DNA of 64,000 nucleotides, taken from contig NC_135178.1 of assembly GCF_041146795.1 (NCBI RefSeq), forward strand, positions 7,322,844 to 7,386,843. Reading direction: 5' to 3'. Below the pieces are notes generated by a model, which saw nothing but the letters and a program-made list of their open reading frames with translations, made no database searches and was not told the origin of the DNA. Positions 1 through 11,717 of the stretch are shown here, piece by piece. This DNA is from Maylandia zebra. Its lineage: Eukaryota; Chordata; Actinopteri; Cichliformes; Cichlidae. Made by a program: the position numbers and the translations under genes. Within the stretch, counting starts at the first letter, position 1; each line of letters opens with the position of its first letter.

Positions 1-1205
1 TTTAGCAGACAGGAGTGCCACTTATTGTGGTCTTCTGCTCATGTAGGTTATTTGAATTACTGTTGACTTTCTATCAGCTTGAAGCAGTGATACATCCATC
101 CATATATCTTGTATACGATTATTATTCTAACGATTTAAATTGGCAGGAGTTACATGGGTTAAGGAATTATGGCGTGTGAGGAGTGTATTTTATCATTATG
201 TTGACCAGCTGGTGTCATTGTCGCAGTCTTTGTGCGTCCAGTTTGTCAGGTCTACAATCCAGTGTGCTGAAGAGCAGAACTACCTGAGCCTCTCTCCTGG
301 CACTCAGTCAAGCTGGTTTGCCCTCATTGGCTGTTTTTAGCCTCTTAAGAGGCATCATGTTGCAGTAGCCAGCCTTGTGTCTGTAACAGAGATAAATAGG
401 GCAAGGTCAGGGCACGCAGAGTTGGGTTAGAAGCCCGTCAGTGTGACAGTCTATAATCCCCTCCTCCACGCTATGCTAGCCAGAGTCTCTGTCCTGCTTT
501 GCTAGCCTGCTCTCTCCCCATTGTCCTCTACTTGTGCGTCTAGTTGGATCTTATTACACCATTCCCAGCTGCACTGCTCAACATCTGGGTCATTTGTAGC
601 TCGTTTTGCTTGTGTACACTGCTGGAAGTCTGCAGAGACATCACCAACCCCATGATTCGACCCTCTGCAGTGCTCCTGTCCCTAATGCTCAGAATTGATC
701 TGCATTTTAATACTTTTTTTTCCTGATGAAATTTATCATGCAGGATATTTCTGACTATATGCAATGTATTTGTGTTTTTCATGGTATGATAAGTACAATA
801 CTTGCTTGCCTGCAGACTCTGGGGCCTTTAGAAGCCTCTTTACTCCTTCCTGCTGTGCTCCTAATTATGTGTCTGGGTTACGTCTGAGGTTGACGTGTCG
901 TGTGGTTGCATGCACGAGGTTGTTGTTTTGTTCCCTTTTACCGTGCTTAAGGCTGCTTTCACCATCTGCTGATACAATGCTAGGTAGTGTTTTTGTAAAA
1001 GCAAATAACAATGTTTTTAATATTTATATGGATTGGAAGCTACTACACAACATCCTCATTTGTAAAACTAGTAGATATGTTTATCAATACTGTCTGAATA
1101 TATGTGTGTAAAAACACTCTGAATCTGTGTTGAGAAACAAATTTGCACCCATGTACCTGCGTCATCTACAGCTTGCAGACACAAGTGTGTTCTGTCTGTT
1201 CCCAG
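1..1205 (+). other. rad9b upstream intron (partial), no exon recognised
   Basis: This stretch precedes the first recognisable rad9b exon. The next coding exon has a good acceptor ending at 1205, so the region is most simply intron of the same gene, whose earlier exons lie outside the window. Open frames at 544-726 and 764-1111 have no family resemblance that I can see, and neither has convincing splice sites with a matching phase. A hidden exon cannot be excluded without transcript data. Confidence 0.5.
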
Positions 1206-2428
1206 CTGTGCAGATGCAGCTGCTCTGCCTGTGGGTATACATGAGACTCAGAGCAACAACCTCCAAGTTCTTCCTGATGTAACAGAGCTTGTTGAATCCA
1301 GCCAAGGCAGCCCTATAACCTACCCACCTGTTCTGATGCAACTCCAATGCCAGGGCGACAGTGCTTGTGCTGGAATGACCCCACCTTCCAGCATGGTAAT
1401 AAGAGCTCGCTCTTGATTTTTAAATCTTAACTGGGATCTGCAGATGGCCTGTGTGTTCCTTGTGGTTTGGATGCTCTACAGTCTTTCTGAGAAGTATGGT
1501 TCAGGGTGTGCTGCAATGGTTTACAATATCAGCTGAGACATGTCTTATGTTCTTTGTCACCTTTTTAGATTTAAAGACTTTTGCTGGAATCCCAGTTGAA
1601 CCCCAAACCTTTTATCAAATGTCTTCTGTGCAACTTTCCCTGTTAACACAGGTTTATTGCTTAATAGTGTTTAAATTTAAGACTCTGATGAGCCTTCAGG
1701 TCATCCTCCAAGCTGCAGACTGCACTGTGAGGACACCTCCGGTGCAGGCCCGACTCAAGACAGGAAGCGTTGCCAAAATAAAGCATGCTAGTCGAAACTC
1801 CACCATCCAAAAAATATTTCAAATGCACAAGAAGATTATGAAGGCAGATGTGCAGCACTAAGTGAACTTAAATTTTTGCCTGTGTGCATGTGAAATAACT
1901 GACTGCTCCAATACTGTTCTGCATATCAGTTCTGTAGCATGTCATTATTTTGAGCAGATTAATTGTAATGATTTATCATAGAAATATATTTAGAAAAATC
2001 CCCCGCTCGCCCCTGCGGGCGGTCAATCCTTCAAGCTCGGGTCCTCTACCAGACGCCTGGGAGCTTGAGGGTCCTGCACAGTATCTTAGCTGTTCTACTC
2101 AAGATCTTGAGCCAGTCTCCCTGTGGACACTGTTTTTAAGTGACCCTCATGCAGCGTCCTCTGTTGTACTAAGATTTAACATAGAAATTGACAGGTGGTC
2201 AGAGCAAATGCACAAGTGCTGTAAATCTAAAATGAGAAAAAAAAAATGGCAGAATGTTCTTGAATGAACTGCATACACTCATGTTTGGCTATTTGTATCC
2301 TGTAGATCTGCTCCCTGCTGTTCGAGGCCATGTCCTCAGAACCTGGTGATGATGATGGTGCTCCCAGACTACCTGTCCTGGCATATTTCAGTGATGAGGA
2401 AGACTATCCGAGAAGCCCGTCACTCTGA
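1206..2428 (+). CDS. rad9b: RAD9B-like checkpoint clamp subunit, C-terminal exons (partial)
   Basis: Two exons are supported. The first is 1206-1395 (acceptor ...cccag, donor gtaata, enters mid-codon, leaves in phase 0). The second is 2306-2428 (acceptor ...ctgtag, phase 0, TGA at 2426-2428). The last exon begins ICSLLFEAMSSEPGDDDG and ends PVLAYFSDEEDYPRSPSL. The first block resembles the conserved C-terminal element of RAD9 proteins (human RAD9B has a FFGAVSS-type block), and the second resembles the acidic serine tail (PVLAEDSEGEG in RAD9A). The penultimate exon is low-complexity, rich in Q, P and S, as in the disordered RAD9 tail. RAD9 forms the 9-1-1 clamp with HUS1 and RAD1, and its phosphorylated tail recruits TopBP1. 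Adjacency to pptc7 matches the tetrapod order. The PCNA-like domain lies upstream of the window. Identification rests on a short tail plus synteny, so it is good but not certain. Confidence 0.75.
1396..2305 (+). other. rad9b: rad9b last intron
   Basis: This 910-bp intron runs from gtaata to ctgtag. It carries an antisense LINE 3'-end fragment at about 1999-2100. An open stretch at 1689-1861 ends at a stop and resembles nothing I recognise. Otherwise it is AT-rich and unremarkable. Confidence 0.65.
1999..2100 (-). mobile_element. LINE 3'-end fragment (copy 1)
   Basis: Read on the minus strand, this segment matches, with a few substitutions, the 3' end of the LINE copy at 28380-28478. Shared blocks include CTGGTAGAGGACCCGAGCTT-type sequence, differing at single bases around the stop codon, and the GC-rich hairpin CCCGCAGGGGCG. 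It covers only the last codons of the reverse-transcriptase ORF and the short 3' UTR, followed by a T-rich then AT-rich tail. The 5' truncation is typical of LINE insertions. Confidence 0.75.
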
Positions 2429-2583
2429 GGGAATAGCAGTCGCTAATTAACAATATTCTTCTGTAAATAGTTATCAAAGTGTTAATCTCTCCAGAATAGT
2501 TTTTATTAAATATTGTTTATTGTTAAAATGTTTTTTTTCCAGTTACTGTTCATTTGAACAATATACCATCCATGTTGTCTGTC

Positions 2584-2589
2584 AATAAA
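2584..2589 (+). terminator. rad9b: rad9b poly(A) signal AATAAA
   Basis: A canonical AATAAA lies 155 bases after the rad9b stop. It implies a short 3' UTR (about 2429-2610). No other + strand hexamer of this quality lies before the pptc7 3' end. Confidence 0.55.
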
Positions 2590-2784
2590 AATGTGCCATC
2601 TCGGGAAGATGCCACACCCATCTGATGGTAACTGGCATGCATTGTGTCTGAGGAATGTGGTAGCACAAACAAAATATACAAAGTGTTCCCAGACTGTAGA
2701 GCAGTGAGCCAAATGTCCATGTTCATGTGAACAAAACGCAGCTGCAGTGTTCAATACACATCAGAGCCATGAAATACAGCAGGT

Positions 2785-4854
2785 TAATAAATATTATAGT
2801 CTTTATTTAAACATTGTACACATGTGAAAATGTTTTTGTTTCTCCCACATAGACATGTTCTGGTTTAAACAGAAAGATGAGGCGGATGAGAAGGAGTCAT
2901 CCAGGGAGGTGTGAAACAGGAAGCAGGGACCATGGAGCTTACAGTGGTAGTGCCAAATGACTGGGAGAAGTGCTTTATCATTTTTGTTAAGGCTGCTTGG
3001 ATTGTCCTCAGTGCTGTAACACTTACCGGTAGAAAAAAAATAAATCACATTTTGCCAACTAACACTGTTCACCGCCCTGAATCTGTTCTCATTTCAACAT
3101 GACACCTGACAGGGTGTCACATTAAGGAAACGATCCTTTCGATTAGTGCAGATTGTAAACAGTGATCTAAAGATCCATGGGAAGGATTTTCTAAGTGTGG
3201 GATGGCTTTAGTACTATTCCTGATTGAGTGCAGAGAGGAAGCAGATTTCAGGAGAAAGGGGGAGGGGGGATAAAAAACAACAACAACAAAACACTGGGGT
3301 TAAAATGATGGTGTAAAGACAGCAGAGCATGATGGGAAAGCTCATTTTTCCAACTCTTATGGCTACTTAACAGTTTAATGCTTTGTGCTCAGTGCTGGCA
3401 CATTTTTAGGGGGAAGGTTGAAGACTTATTTGCCAGTATCAATGACACATGATACAAGGCACATTGTAATATTACACAAAAATGTGGATTTTACCGTGAA
3501 ACCTTCCTGTAGTGACGCAAAGAAACATACTGACCATTTTTCACATGAAACCTGCAGTGACATGACTTAAGAATGCGCCACTGAAGCTCTACAAGCAGGG
3601 GGAGAGGAGGGAGGGAGAGAGACAGGAAAAGCAAATGGTGACTGTGAACAAGAGTTTCTGTAAGCTACTTGACGCGGCGAACAATCCCCACGGAACAAAG
3701 AGGTTACAAAAATACATTTGGTCACCTGACCAATTTCCGCTGCGTTGAACTTTTTCAGATATGCTCCTTAAGCTTTGTGCGTTTAAGGCTGCGAGACCAA
3801 TTCAGACCAGCGGATATGGAGAAGTCTCTAGCCTACACATCCATTTCATTGACACCGATTGCACATTACTCAATAGACACACACTGAGGAGCTCATGTGC
3901 ATTCATCACCCATTCATACACACATCACACATAATCACAATCAAGACTTCAGCAGCAGCTGTGAGATTAAAGGGAGGACATCAGTTTGACACTATCATTT
4001 ATACTATACATATATTTATCTTGAGAGGCTTTTGAGCTACAAAATACTCTTAAGTTACAAAATATGTGCAATACTTGAACTGGTATGGAAAAGGCAGCTG
4101 CCACTCTTTATGAAATCTTGTTGGATTATCCTGCCACAAGAAACAAACCATCTGTGTAAACCCATGTCACATCACACTTGTTTTGTTTCTGTTTTTGCAA
4201 ACATTTAATGTAACATCCCAGAACAGCATACCATTCATATCAAACATATGCTCCCTGCCCTTTCGTACAAGTTTCCAGTCCCTTTCATAAAGGCTTCCTA
4301 AGTACCACTGTATTATTAAGTGCTTGCACAAGACGGACCCATTTATTGAGCCTTAATGCTGCCATTTCTCATGCGCTTCCCTTCTTGAGGACTGTTTAGT
4401 TCTGTTCGGCAGGCCAGTACGTGGCCACATTCACATGCTAACACACACTCTTGGGCTATGTCAGCATCCGTCTTCTCTGAATTGCAGCTTCTTTCCTGCG
4501 GCAACTATCAGAAGAGGCTGACTTATCCTCATCAGCATGCCCAATGATCCCAGCCAATGGGATTATCTGGTGAGCATTGGAACACTGCAGCCCGGCCAAC
4601 AGGGTGTCTGGCCTTTAGTTGGATTTATCTGGCCACTGTCTGATGTAGAAAACGACAGAGAAAAGGGCATGTTGAAGGATTTCTTTTGTTTGTTTTTAAA
4701 TGTGTGGGGTTGGCCAAGTGGGGGAGACGGTGGGTGGATGAGGCAGAGTAGATCCTTTAGGTGTGGGGGAAGCAGACATTAGCTGTACATCCTGGCCAGC
4801 AGGAATCAAAGCAGTCCATCACCTGCAGCGGCAGATGGATACTCCGTGCAGACT
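2785..4854 (-). other. pptc7: pptc7 probable long 3' UTR
   Basis: There is no coding potential between the pptc7 stop and the candidate poly(A) signal. The small open frames here are short and unlike known families. Purine-rich runs on the + strand (about 3250-3271 and 3595-3630) would be pyrimidine-rich in the mRNA. Mammalian PPTC7 is also known for a long 3' UTR. The extent is inferred. Confidence 0.45.
2802..2807 (-). terminator. pptc7: pptc7 distal poly(A) signal candidate
   Basis: TTTATT on the + strand is AATAAA on the pptc7 strand. Cleavage 15-25 bases downstream would fall near 2785. That gives a 3' UTR of about 2.07 kb and leaves less than 200 bp to the rad9b 3' end. Earlier alternative signals may also be used. 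Confidence 0.45.
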
Positions 4855-7800
4855 CTAGTCAGTGTACTCAGCGACTATGGAGAGCAGTACTGTGATGTCA
4901 TCTGGTTTTCCTCCTGCATGGACAGGAAACAGCAGCCAGTTAGGTTTGTTGCTTGAAAAACACGTTTGTAACCGTTCAAATTACAAAAAAAATACTCATC
5001 TTTTTTGTAATACTTGGACACTTACCTCTTACATTCAGTCCATTGTCACAGGCAAACTGTGCGAAAGGTGACATGTAGTTGGGGTCATAGGCCAACACAT
5101 GGGCCTGCTCTGCGATGCTGCGGGCCGTCTGCTGAATGCTCTCATAGTTTGTGTTCTGACGAACCAAACAAAGCAGGCATTAGGCGTTTATCGTGCCCTT
5201 TTCTGATTCTACGGCAGACATGTTTGTCACTCACTTTGAGTTTCTTCAGCTCTTGCAGTATCATGTAGTCTGGCATGTTGTCAAAGAGCCCATCAGTGGC
5301 AGTGAGGATGATGTCGCCCAGTTGTACATCAAAGGAGGTGCTGTCTGCAGCGTCAGGGCTGAGGGACAGACACAGGTGAGTTTCAGGTAAGAGACAGGTG
5401 CAGTAATTTTTGTCATTAAACATACCGACTGAGCTTAGCAACAGAAACTTGGTTGCTAATGGATAATGAAAAGTTCAGGTAATCATCACATGAGGTTTTT
5501 TTTGTTTTGTTTGTTTTCTTGGAAAGGACAGTTGGGTCCAAGAAAAGGTGCTGCCATTATGAAGGTGCTTCAAATACACAGAGGCAGGAACCAAGTTAGT
5601 TTGCCAGTGTCGGGTTCAGTTCCTGGAAGATGTCCTTACCCCCTAAATCCAGTCAAGAATGTGATTCATTACAAACTGTCTGGACTGCATCACGACACAG
5701 TGAGCCAAAGCTCCCAGGAACAGCCTGTCCTGTGCTCTAATTTTTTAATGTATTTTTTTATGAAGCCAAAACTACAGTCACATGGGGGGAAAAAAGCTGC
5801 TGTAGCGGCTGTTCTCGCAGCTAGTTAGCACTATGATGGCACAGCCACACTTACCAGAGCTGTTCCTCATTCTTTGTTATCTGTGCACACTGGGTGATTC
5901 ATCATTAACATATTCATAAGCCAAAGACATTTGTGACACTTGATAATTACACAGCCAGTATAGTTATGAAGATAATCATTGGGCAAGAAGGCAAAAATCT
6001 GTGGGCTTATAGCTATGAAGCAATGCATCGAGAACATGATGTTTCCCTTGTATATTATTACTAATACAAAGACAGGCAATGAAAATGAATGTACAAACGG
6101 ACTTGTGGCAAATAAAGAGCTGTGTGGCATTATCATAGAGAGTGCAAAGTGCTTAGCTGTAGGTTTAAACATCTTTATCCAAACTTTTTAGTGCACTCTC
6201 AGGAATGCTGTAACTAGTTGTTAGCTTTGACCCTTGCACTCTTTTCTGTTAGTTGCTACATTAGTGACTGAAAGCTTAATCTGCTGATGCACTAGGACTA
6301 AATCCTTCAACCAAATGAAATGCTCGAATGTAAAAGGATTTCTCAAATCTATGGGCTGTCTGAAACAGAAGCAAGGTCAGTATTTAAGAAAAGTAAATAC
6401 ATATCTATAGTAACAAGTAAGTGCACTTGCAATCTTTTGTTTTTATTTATTTTTTTAAGAGTAAATTGCTTAATTTAAGAGGAGTCTGCTGGTGCAGGAT
6501 TGGCTGTGGACTTGTGGATTTGCCCCATCAGCCCACACAGACTTTGACCTGAGGTAAGAGGGAAAGCTTGGTACACATCCAGGGCCTGTCCTGCATTCTA
6601 ACATCTACTGTGCTGCTGCTTGGCACGCCACAGCAACGAGACACAGCAGCACGTGGCCTCAGACACAGTGGTACACTGCAGCTCGCTGCAGCGCAGTTGC
6701 TATAGACGCTCAGCCTTGCAGCAGGCCAGGTGCGCAGGCGCTACTGAATGTTGTTTCAGCAAGCAGTCTGCCTTGTTATAAGTACAGTATCATGTATCAC
6801 ATCTGCTGTAAAGAACACGTGAATGAGCAATGAAGTGTGCTGATGACACCCGTCCGTGTCACCGGCAGACTCGCTCAAATGAGTGTGGGAGAGCAGATGC
6901 ACCAGGTGTTGCTCGTTAAGTGTTTCACCTGTCACTGAGGACGGCCCCCTCAGCCCCTGGGGGAGCAATGGACAGCTGGAAGGGGGTGTTGAAGTAGTGC
7001 TGCTGCTCATCTGAGCGGTGAACCACCTCCCCTCCCCGGACCACCAGGAAGCCAGAGTCTCCCAGGTTGGCCGTGTGCAGCCGATGACTCTGCCGGTCCA
7101 AAATCACAATGCAGGCCGTGCTGCTTCCTAAAAATAAAAATAAAACAAAAAACCCACACGTCACTTTTTATTTTCAATGCAAAAAAAAAGAAAATGTTTA
7201 AGATTAAATAAACAAATAAAAATGGGTAAATGCAACACTATAGCACATTAACCATCTCTGCACCCAAATACGTGTTCAGCTCCCAAAAGAAGAAAGATGC
7301 ACAGATGCAACATTTAAAGCTGGAAACAGCCAAAAATCTTTCAGCTTCCAACAACAGCGGAGCTGTCCTCACTGGTGCTGCAGACAAGACAGGACAACTA
7401 ACTTATGAGTCTGTACTCAGAAGTTAGCAGGAAGCCAGTTAGTCGTCATGTAAAGATGCCTGACTTATTTTTATAAAAACACAAATGTATAGCACGACTT
7501 TACTCGTAAACACAGAACCACAATACCAGCAAGATGTATGGAGGTAGAAGGAAGACTAAATAGATTTTAGGACTAGGAAAACAATGATCACAGCACTCAG
7601 CATTCTGAAAATACACATCAACATCAGCCGCTGCAGAGGCTATATGTGGAAACGGGGTCAACAGATCTTCGCTTCATCAAGCGGCTAACTGATAAAAAAA
7701 ACATTCTCAAGGCACATTTTAAAAAACAGGAGACAACACACCCGGTTAAGCTGAAAACAGTGTGAAAGGTCACACAGATTTAGATCAAGCGGCACAGTGC

Positions 7801-10800
7801 TTCGGTGTCTGCATGTCTGTTAGTTTACCAGACGTAAGGTTTGTTCGTGTGTCCATCTGATTTCTGATTAGAATAAACTGACCGAACATTTGCATTTGCA
7901 TCGTTTTGCCCTTTTCAGAGGAGGCCGAGTTGTAGGACAAGTACTGTGGTTGCTAATAACAATAACAATTAACAACGCCTGAGTTCTTTTCCAGTATGGC
8001 GTGAAAGTGTGACAATAAGCCAGCATGCACAGCACTGGCCCACTGGAACTGAAAAAGGTTTGCGCTGGAAACCATTTATTGATTATTTTTAATACCTGTG
8101 CTTCTACTATTGTCACATGTAAATAAATCATCTATAACAGCAGGAAGGACAGTCATTAGGGAGTACAGACTTTAATACATACATTTCTTTAAAAAACAAA
8201 AAAGCAACACTTTCTCTTACTTTCCTTTTAGTTTTACACAACTTCCAAGTGAAACTGGGAGAAAGACAAATGAGGTCAACTTAAAAGCACAAACTTAACA
8301 ATGAGAAAAGATTTTTTTTTAATTTGTCCTTCTGTGATGAAAGGAGGAAACACGAGCTAGTGGAAGAGGCGGACAGCGTGTGATCACACCCTGCTGGTGA
8401 GTCATCTGGCCCACCAAAATATGCTCTTTGGGGGGATCAACCTTCAAAACCCCCTCACGCACTCTGACTCACTCCCTTTCGTGTCTCCAGCAGTACAAAT
8501 TACTCACGCTACCGGCCTCAAGAACATTCCTTCTGCCATAAAAAAGCAACACAATACAGCGTTGTTTCCCCTGGTGCACATGTGATAACGGAATGGAAAA
8601 GTACTGACACGCGCCGAGACAGATCTGTTCCAAACACATTTGTTCACTGATGTTACGTGTTTGTACACGTTCTGTCGTCGGGAAGCGGCGCAGAGCAGGA
8701 AAGGGACCGGTGGAAGTGAAGTGCATGGAGCAGGTTGGGCCTAGTGACGTCCCTTGGACTTTCGAATGTGAGCTGGCTGTTCTATTACTCATGATGCAAA
8801 AATCTCTAGCCAGCTACCATTAAACAAAACAGATGTAAACACAGCCCAGCCCAAGAAAGCTGAACTCCATGGAAAGCCTCCTGTTTATTGCCTCTACACA
8901 GCAATGCTTTAAATCTACTGCCCTACACAGTGCAAGTATGTACCAGAGATGGAGCATAAAGATTTGTCCACAGCAGCTGTCTGCAAAGACTTGTTGTTGT
9001 TTCTTGACAATTTTCAGTAAACCCACAACGCTGTGTTCAAAATTTGTACAAATTTTAATGATTGAAAACAAAAAAAGCTTTGGTGGCCTTTATCGTCAAA
9101 TGGGCACCTTAAGTTGTAGACGCGACTCAGATTTGAAGTCAGCAGATGTTCAGTGTTTTGACCTCTTCGACTACCAGCTCTCAAGGTAAATATCTCTCGT
9201 CTATGTGGCACCCTCACTTTGGTTGACCCATTTCCAGAAATGGCCTCAAGATATGAAATGATCTGATGAAGTTAATGAATTATGGACTATTTCCTATTAA
9301 GCCATGGCCTTTGAGGCTTTTAATAATGGCCACCATTATTTCAGAGCAATCTTTTCCTCTAACAGCAGAATTAGGTTTGGACCTCAATCCCAGACTGTTA
9401 TAAACCAAATCGGATTTTTATAGTCAATTTTCAAAAAGTACATGTCACTTGATTCAATTTCACACTTTTAAAATTTGCTTTAGAAAAATAAAAATAAAAT
9501 CCTGCCAACCAGGCCTTTAAGATCCAAGAGATATTTTTTTGTAAAGCACAAGAATTTGTGGATGTTTTTCATCACCCAGAGAACATTTTGTACCAGTTTG
9601 TATTATGTCACTTGTTGTCTGTTTCTTCTGTGAAGTAATGACGTCTATTGCAAACCAAATCAATATGTACAATTGCACCACCCTAATACTTAAGATGCGA
9701 GTCTTTCAAAGACTCGATGTGGGAGCAGTGGTCTTTTTCACCATTTTGAACTGTTAATCATAGATCACCAGTTGGGCCTGCTGAAGGTTATTTTTAGAGA
9801 GCGTCTGCACATTGTTTCTAGCTGCAGTTCAGTGTCAGATTTCAAGGCAATCAGACTTACAGTGCAGGAGATGTGGCTTTTCTTATATTGAATTTGTTGT
9901 GCTGTAATCACCTTGATACCATCTAGCCGCCTGGGATCACATTACTTGGAAAGCATTTGCCCATCATTTCCATCGACTGTGCCAAATTTTATGGTTGTAG
10001 CCCATTTAAGCTCATGATTTGACAGATAATAAAAATATATATAAATAAACTGTTACAAGCTGAATATGGTTCTACGCTTTTGGGAAAAACTGTTTACAGT
10101 GGCTGCACTCACCCAGTAGTGGCACTTTGTTCTGCAGTAGCTCATAGTAGCTGGTTGTGAGGACTCCCACTGGGTTGCTGGGTACAAAGCGTCCTTCCTT
10201 CACTAACCTCTCACATGTCTTCATCAGTGTACCCGAAAACTGTGACGGGTCCACGCCATAGTCTCTCCAACCACCTACACCATCCGCCACACCTAAAAGG
10301 AGTTGATTTCATTATGGGAAATAATGATTAATCCCTTATTACATTAAAAAAAAAAATCTTTCCTCATAACCATTAATTGTGTAATATGTACAATGTTTAA
10401 AAACAAAACTGAAAGAAATCTGCAAACTGGAACTCCATGTTTCAGTTAAGAACATTGAGGATTAAACTAGCACCAGATATGATTTTTAACATTCCACAAG
10501 TAAGCCTGGAGGACAATGCCTTGCAGCTGCATGACGAACAACAACAATCACTCCCAGCAAGATGGAAAAAGACGCAAAAATGACAAAATGTACAAAGCTT
10601 TCAAATGTCCCATTACTCAATTCAAGCATTTCTCATACTGATTGGTAGAGTCTCTGCTCATCTAACGACTTCAGAAAGTTGCTTCAAGTAGCTCCACATT
10701 ACCGTCCCGCTTTATGTTTGTTGTAATTTAACCCACCTTAAAATCTGTCCCCTCAGTTAAATGCATTAAATCCATAAGGGAAACCTTCATTAACCTTTTT

Positions 10801-11717
10801 ACAGAAACATGGCCTGCTTATTTGAGTTTCACTAAGAGCTTTTGTCCCCAAAGGAGCACTTAGCTAGGTGCAAGGTTTTCCTAGGAAGGAAACTCTAGTC
10901 TTGTTACTCCCAGGGCGCAGACATCTGCTCCACTGACCATACATGGAGGAGTCTCACCACCCTGTGCCACAGCTAAGAAACAGGCCTCCTCAAGTCAGAC
11001 ACACAGTCCAACTGATGTGCCGAAAAACAACAACTTTGCGAAAATATCACAGTAATCAATAGCAATCATTTAGAAATACCCAGACAGTCGTTAGATATGC
11101 ATAAAAGCTGCTAAGGTCTTCAATAATAGGTTTACACGGGATCAAGGCTTCCGTGCTTAAGAGTCTTTTTCATCAGCAGGTTTTAAAGTATCGGTTTTGG
11201 CTGCTTAAGATATTCTTTATGTCATGAATGAATGCTGCACGCAATATGAACCCACTAAATGTTCAAGCGTACAAAGAAGATGCAACAAGCACAAAAGTCT
11301 GAAAAATACACGCACAAATTTAACACTCAGAAGGCATTGACATTGAGCCTTCTGATCAGTTTCATTCTGAAAAAAACCCCCAAAAAAACAACAACACGTG
11401 CAACCCACGGAGGGGCTGACCCCTGACCTGTCAGTCACGTCTTACTCAGTGTACACGGAGCAATGTCTTATTGTTTGGTTAAGGTTTCATCAGCAAACAG
11501 ACATGGGATACTCACCCAAAACATCGGCAGATCTGTGTCGGGCAATGAAACACGCGTCGTCCCCATAGCACATCCCTTTCTTCAGGATCCCTCTGCGGAA
11601 ATCCTTTCCAAAACCGCAGCTCGCTGTCACCAGACTGTAGTCACGGCTGTCTGTCTGAGAAAGTCCGCCGATGACAGCTCTGGCAACCAGTCTACCGTAC
11701 GACAGCACGGACAACAT
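4855..11717 (-). CDS. pptc7: PPTC7, mitochondrial PP2C-type protein phosphatase
   Basis: Six coding exons join in phase: 11717-11516, 10292-10113, 7127-6929, 5358-5235, 5155-5026 and 4913-4855 (stop TAG). They total 894 nt, or 297 aa. The protein starts [15 protein letters not shown], an Arg-bearing amphipathic leader fitting mitochondrial import. PP2C metal-binding and core motifs follow: YGDDACF (exon 1), [11 protein letters not shown] (exon 2), NLGDSGF (exon 3), TATDGLFDN (exon 4) and DDIT (exon 6). The end VAEYTD matches vertebrate PPTC7. The enzyme is a Mn/Mg-dependent Ser/Thr phosphatase of the mitochondrial matrix, linked in the literature to coenzyme Q biosynthesis and mitophagy-receptor control. 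It is seven residues shorter than my recollection of human PPTC7 (304 aa), accounted for by loss of the Gly run just after the leader (TDSRDYS here). The start is the first ATG in frame. All donors are GT and all acceptors AG. It is intact and highly conserved. Confidence 0.97.
5359..6928 (-). other. pptc7: pptc7 intron 3
   Basis: This 1570-bp intron lies between exons 3 and 4. The open frames at 5466-5828 and 5867-6172 show no family resemblance. No recognised repeat or RNA gene was seen. The following introns 4 (79 bp) and 5 (112 bp) are short. Confidence 0.8.
7128..10112 (-). other. pptc7: pptc7 intron 2
   Basis: This is the largest pptc7 intron, at 2985 bp. It is AT-rich. The small open frames at 7868-8131, 8469-8792 and 8869-9189 have no recognisable product. 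I see no RNA gene or clearly bounded repeat. Confidence 0.8.
10293..11515 (-). other. pptc7: pptc7 intron 1
   Basis: This 1223-bp intron starts at a consensus donor (GTGAGT) and ends in a T-rich tract plus TTTTAG. Nothing else was recognised in it. Confidence 0.8.

Noticed and set aside
764-1111. 115-codon frame upstream of the rad9b exon
   Set aside because: Cys/Leu-rich translation of AT/T-rich DNA; no RAD9 similarity.
1689-1861. Open frame rich in Lys and Arg in the rad9b intron
   Set aside because: The flanking exons join in phase 0 without it, and no acceptor with a fitting phase precedes it.
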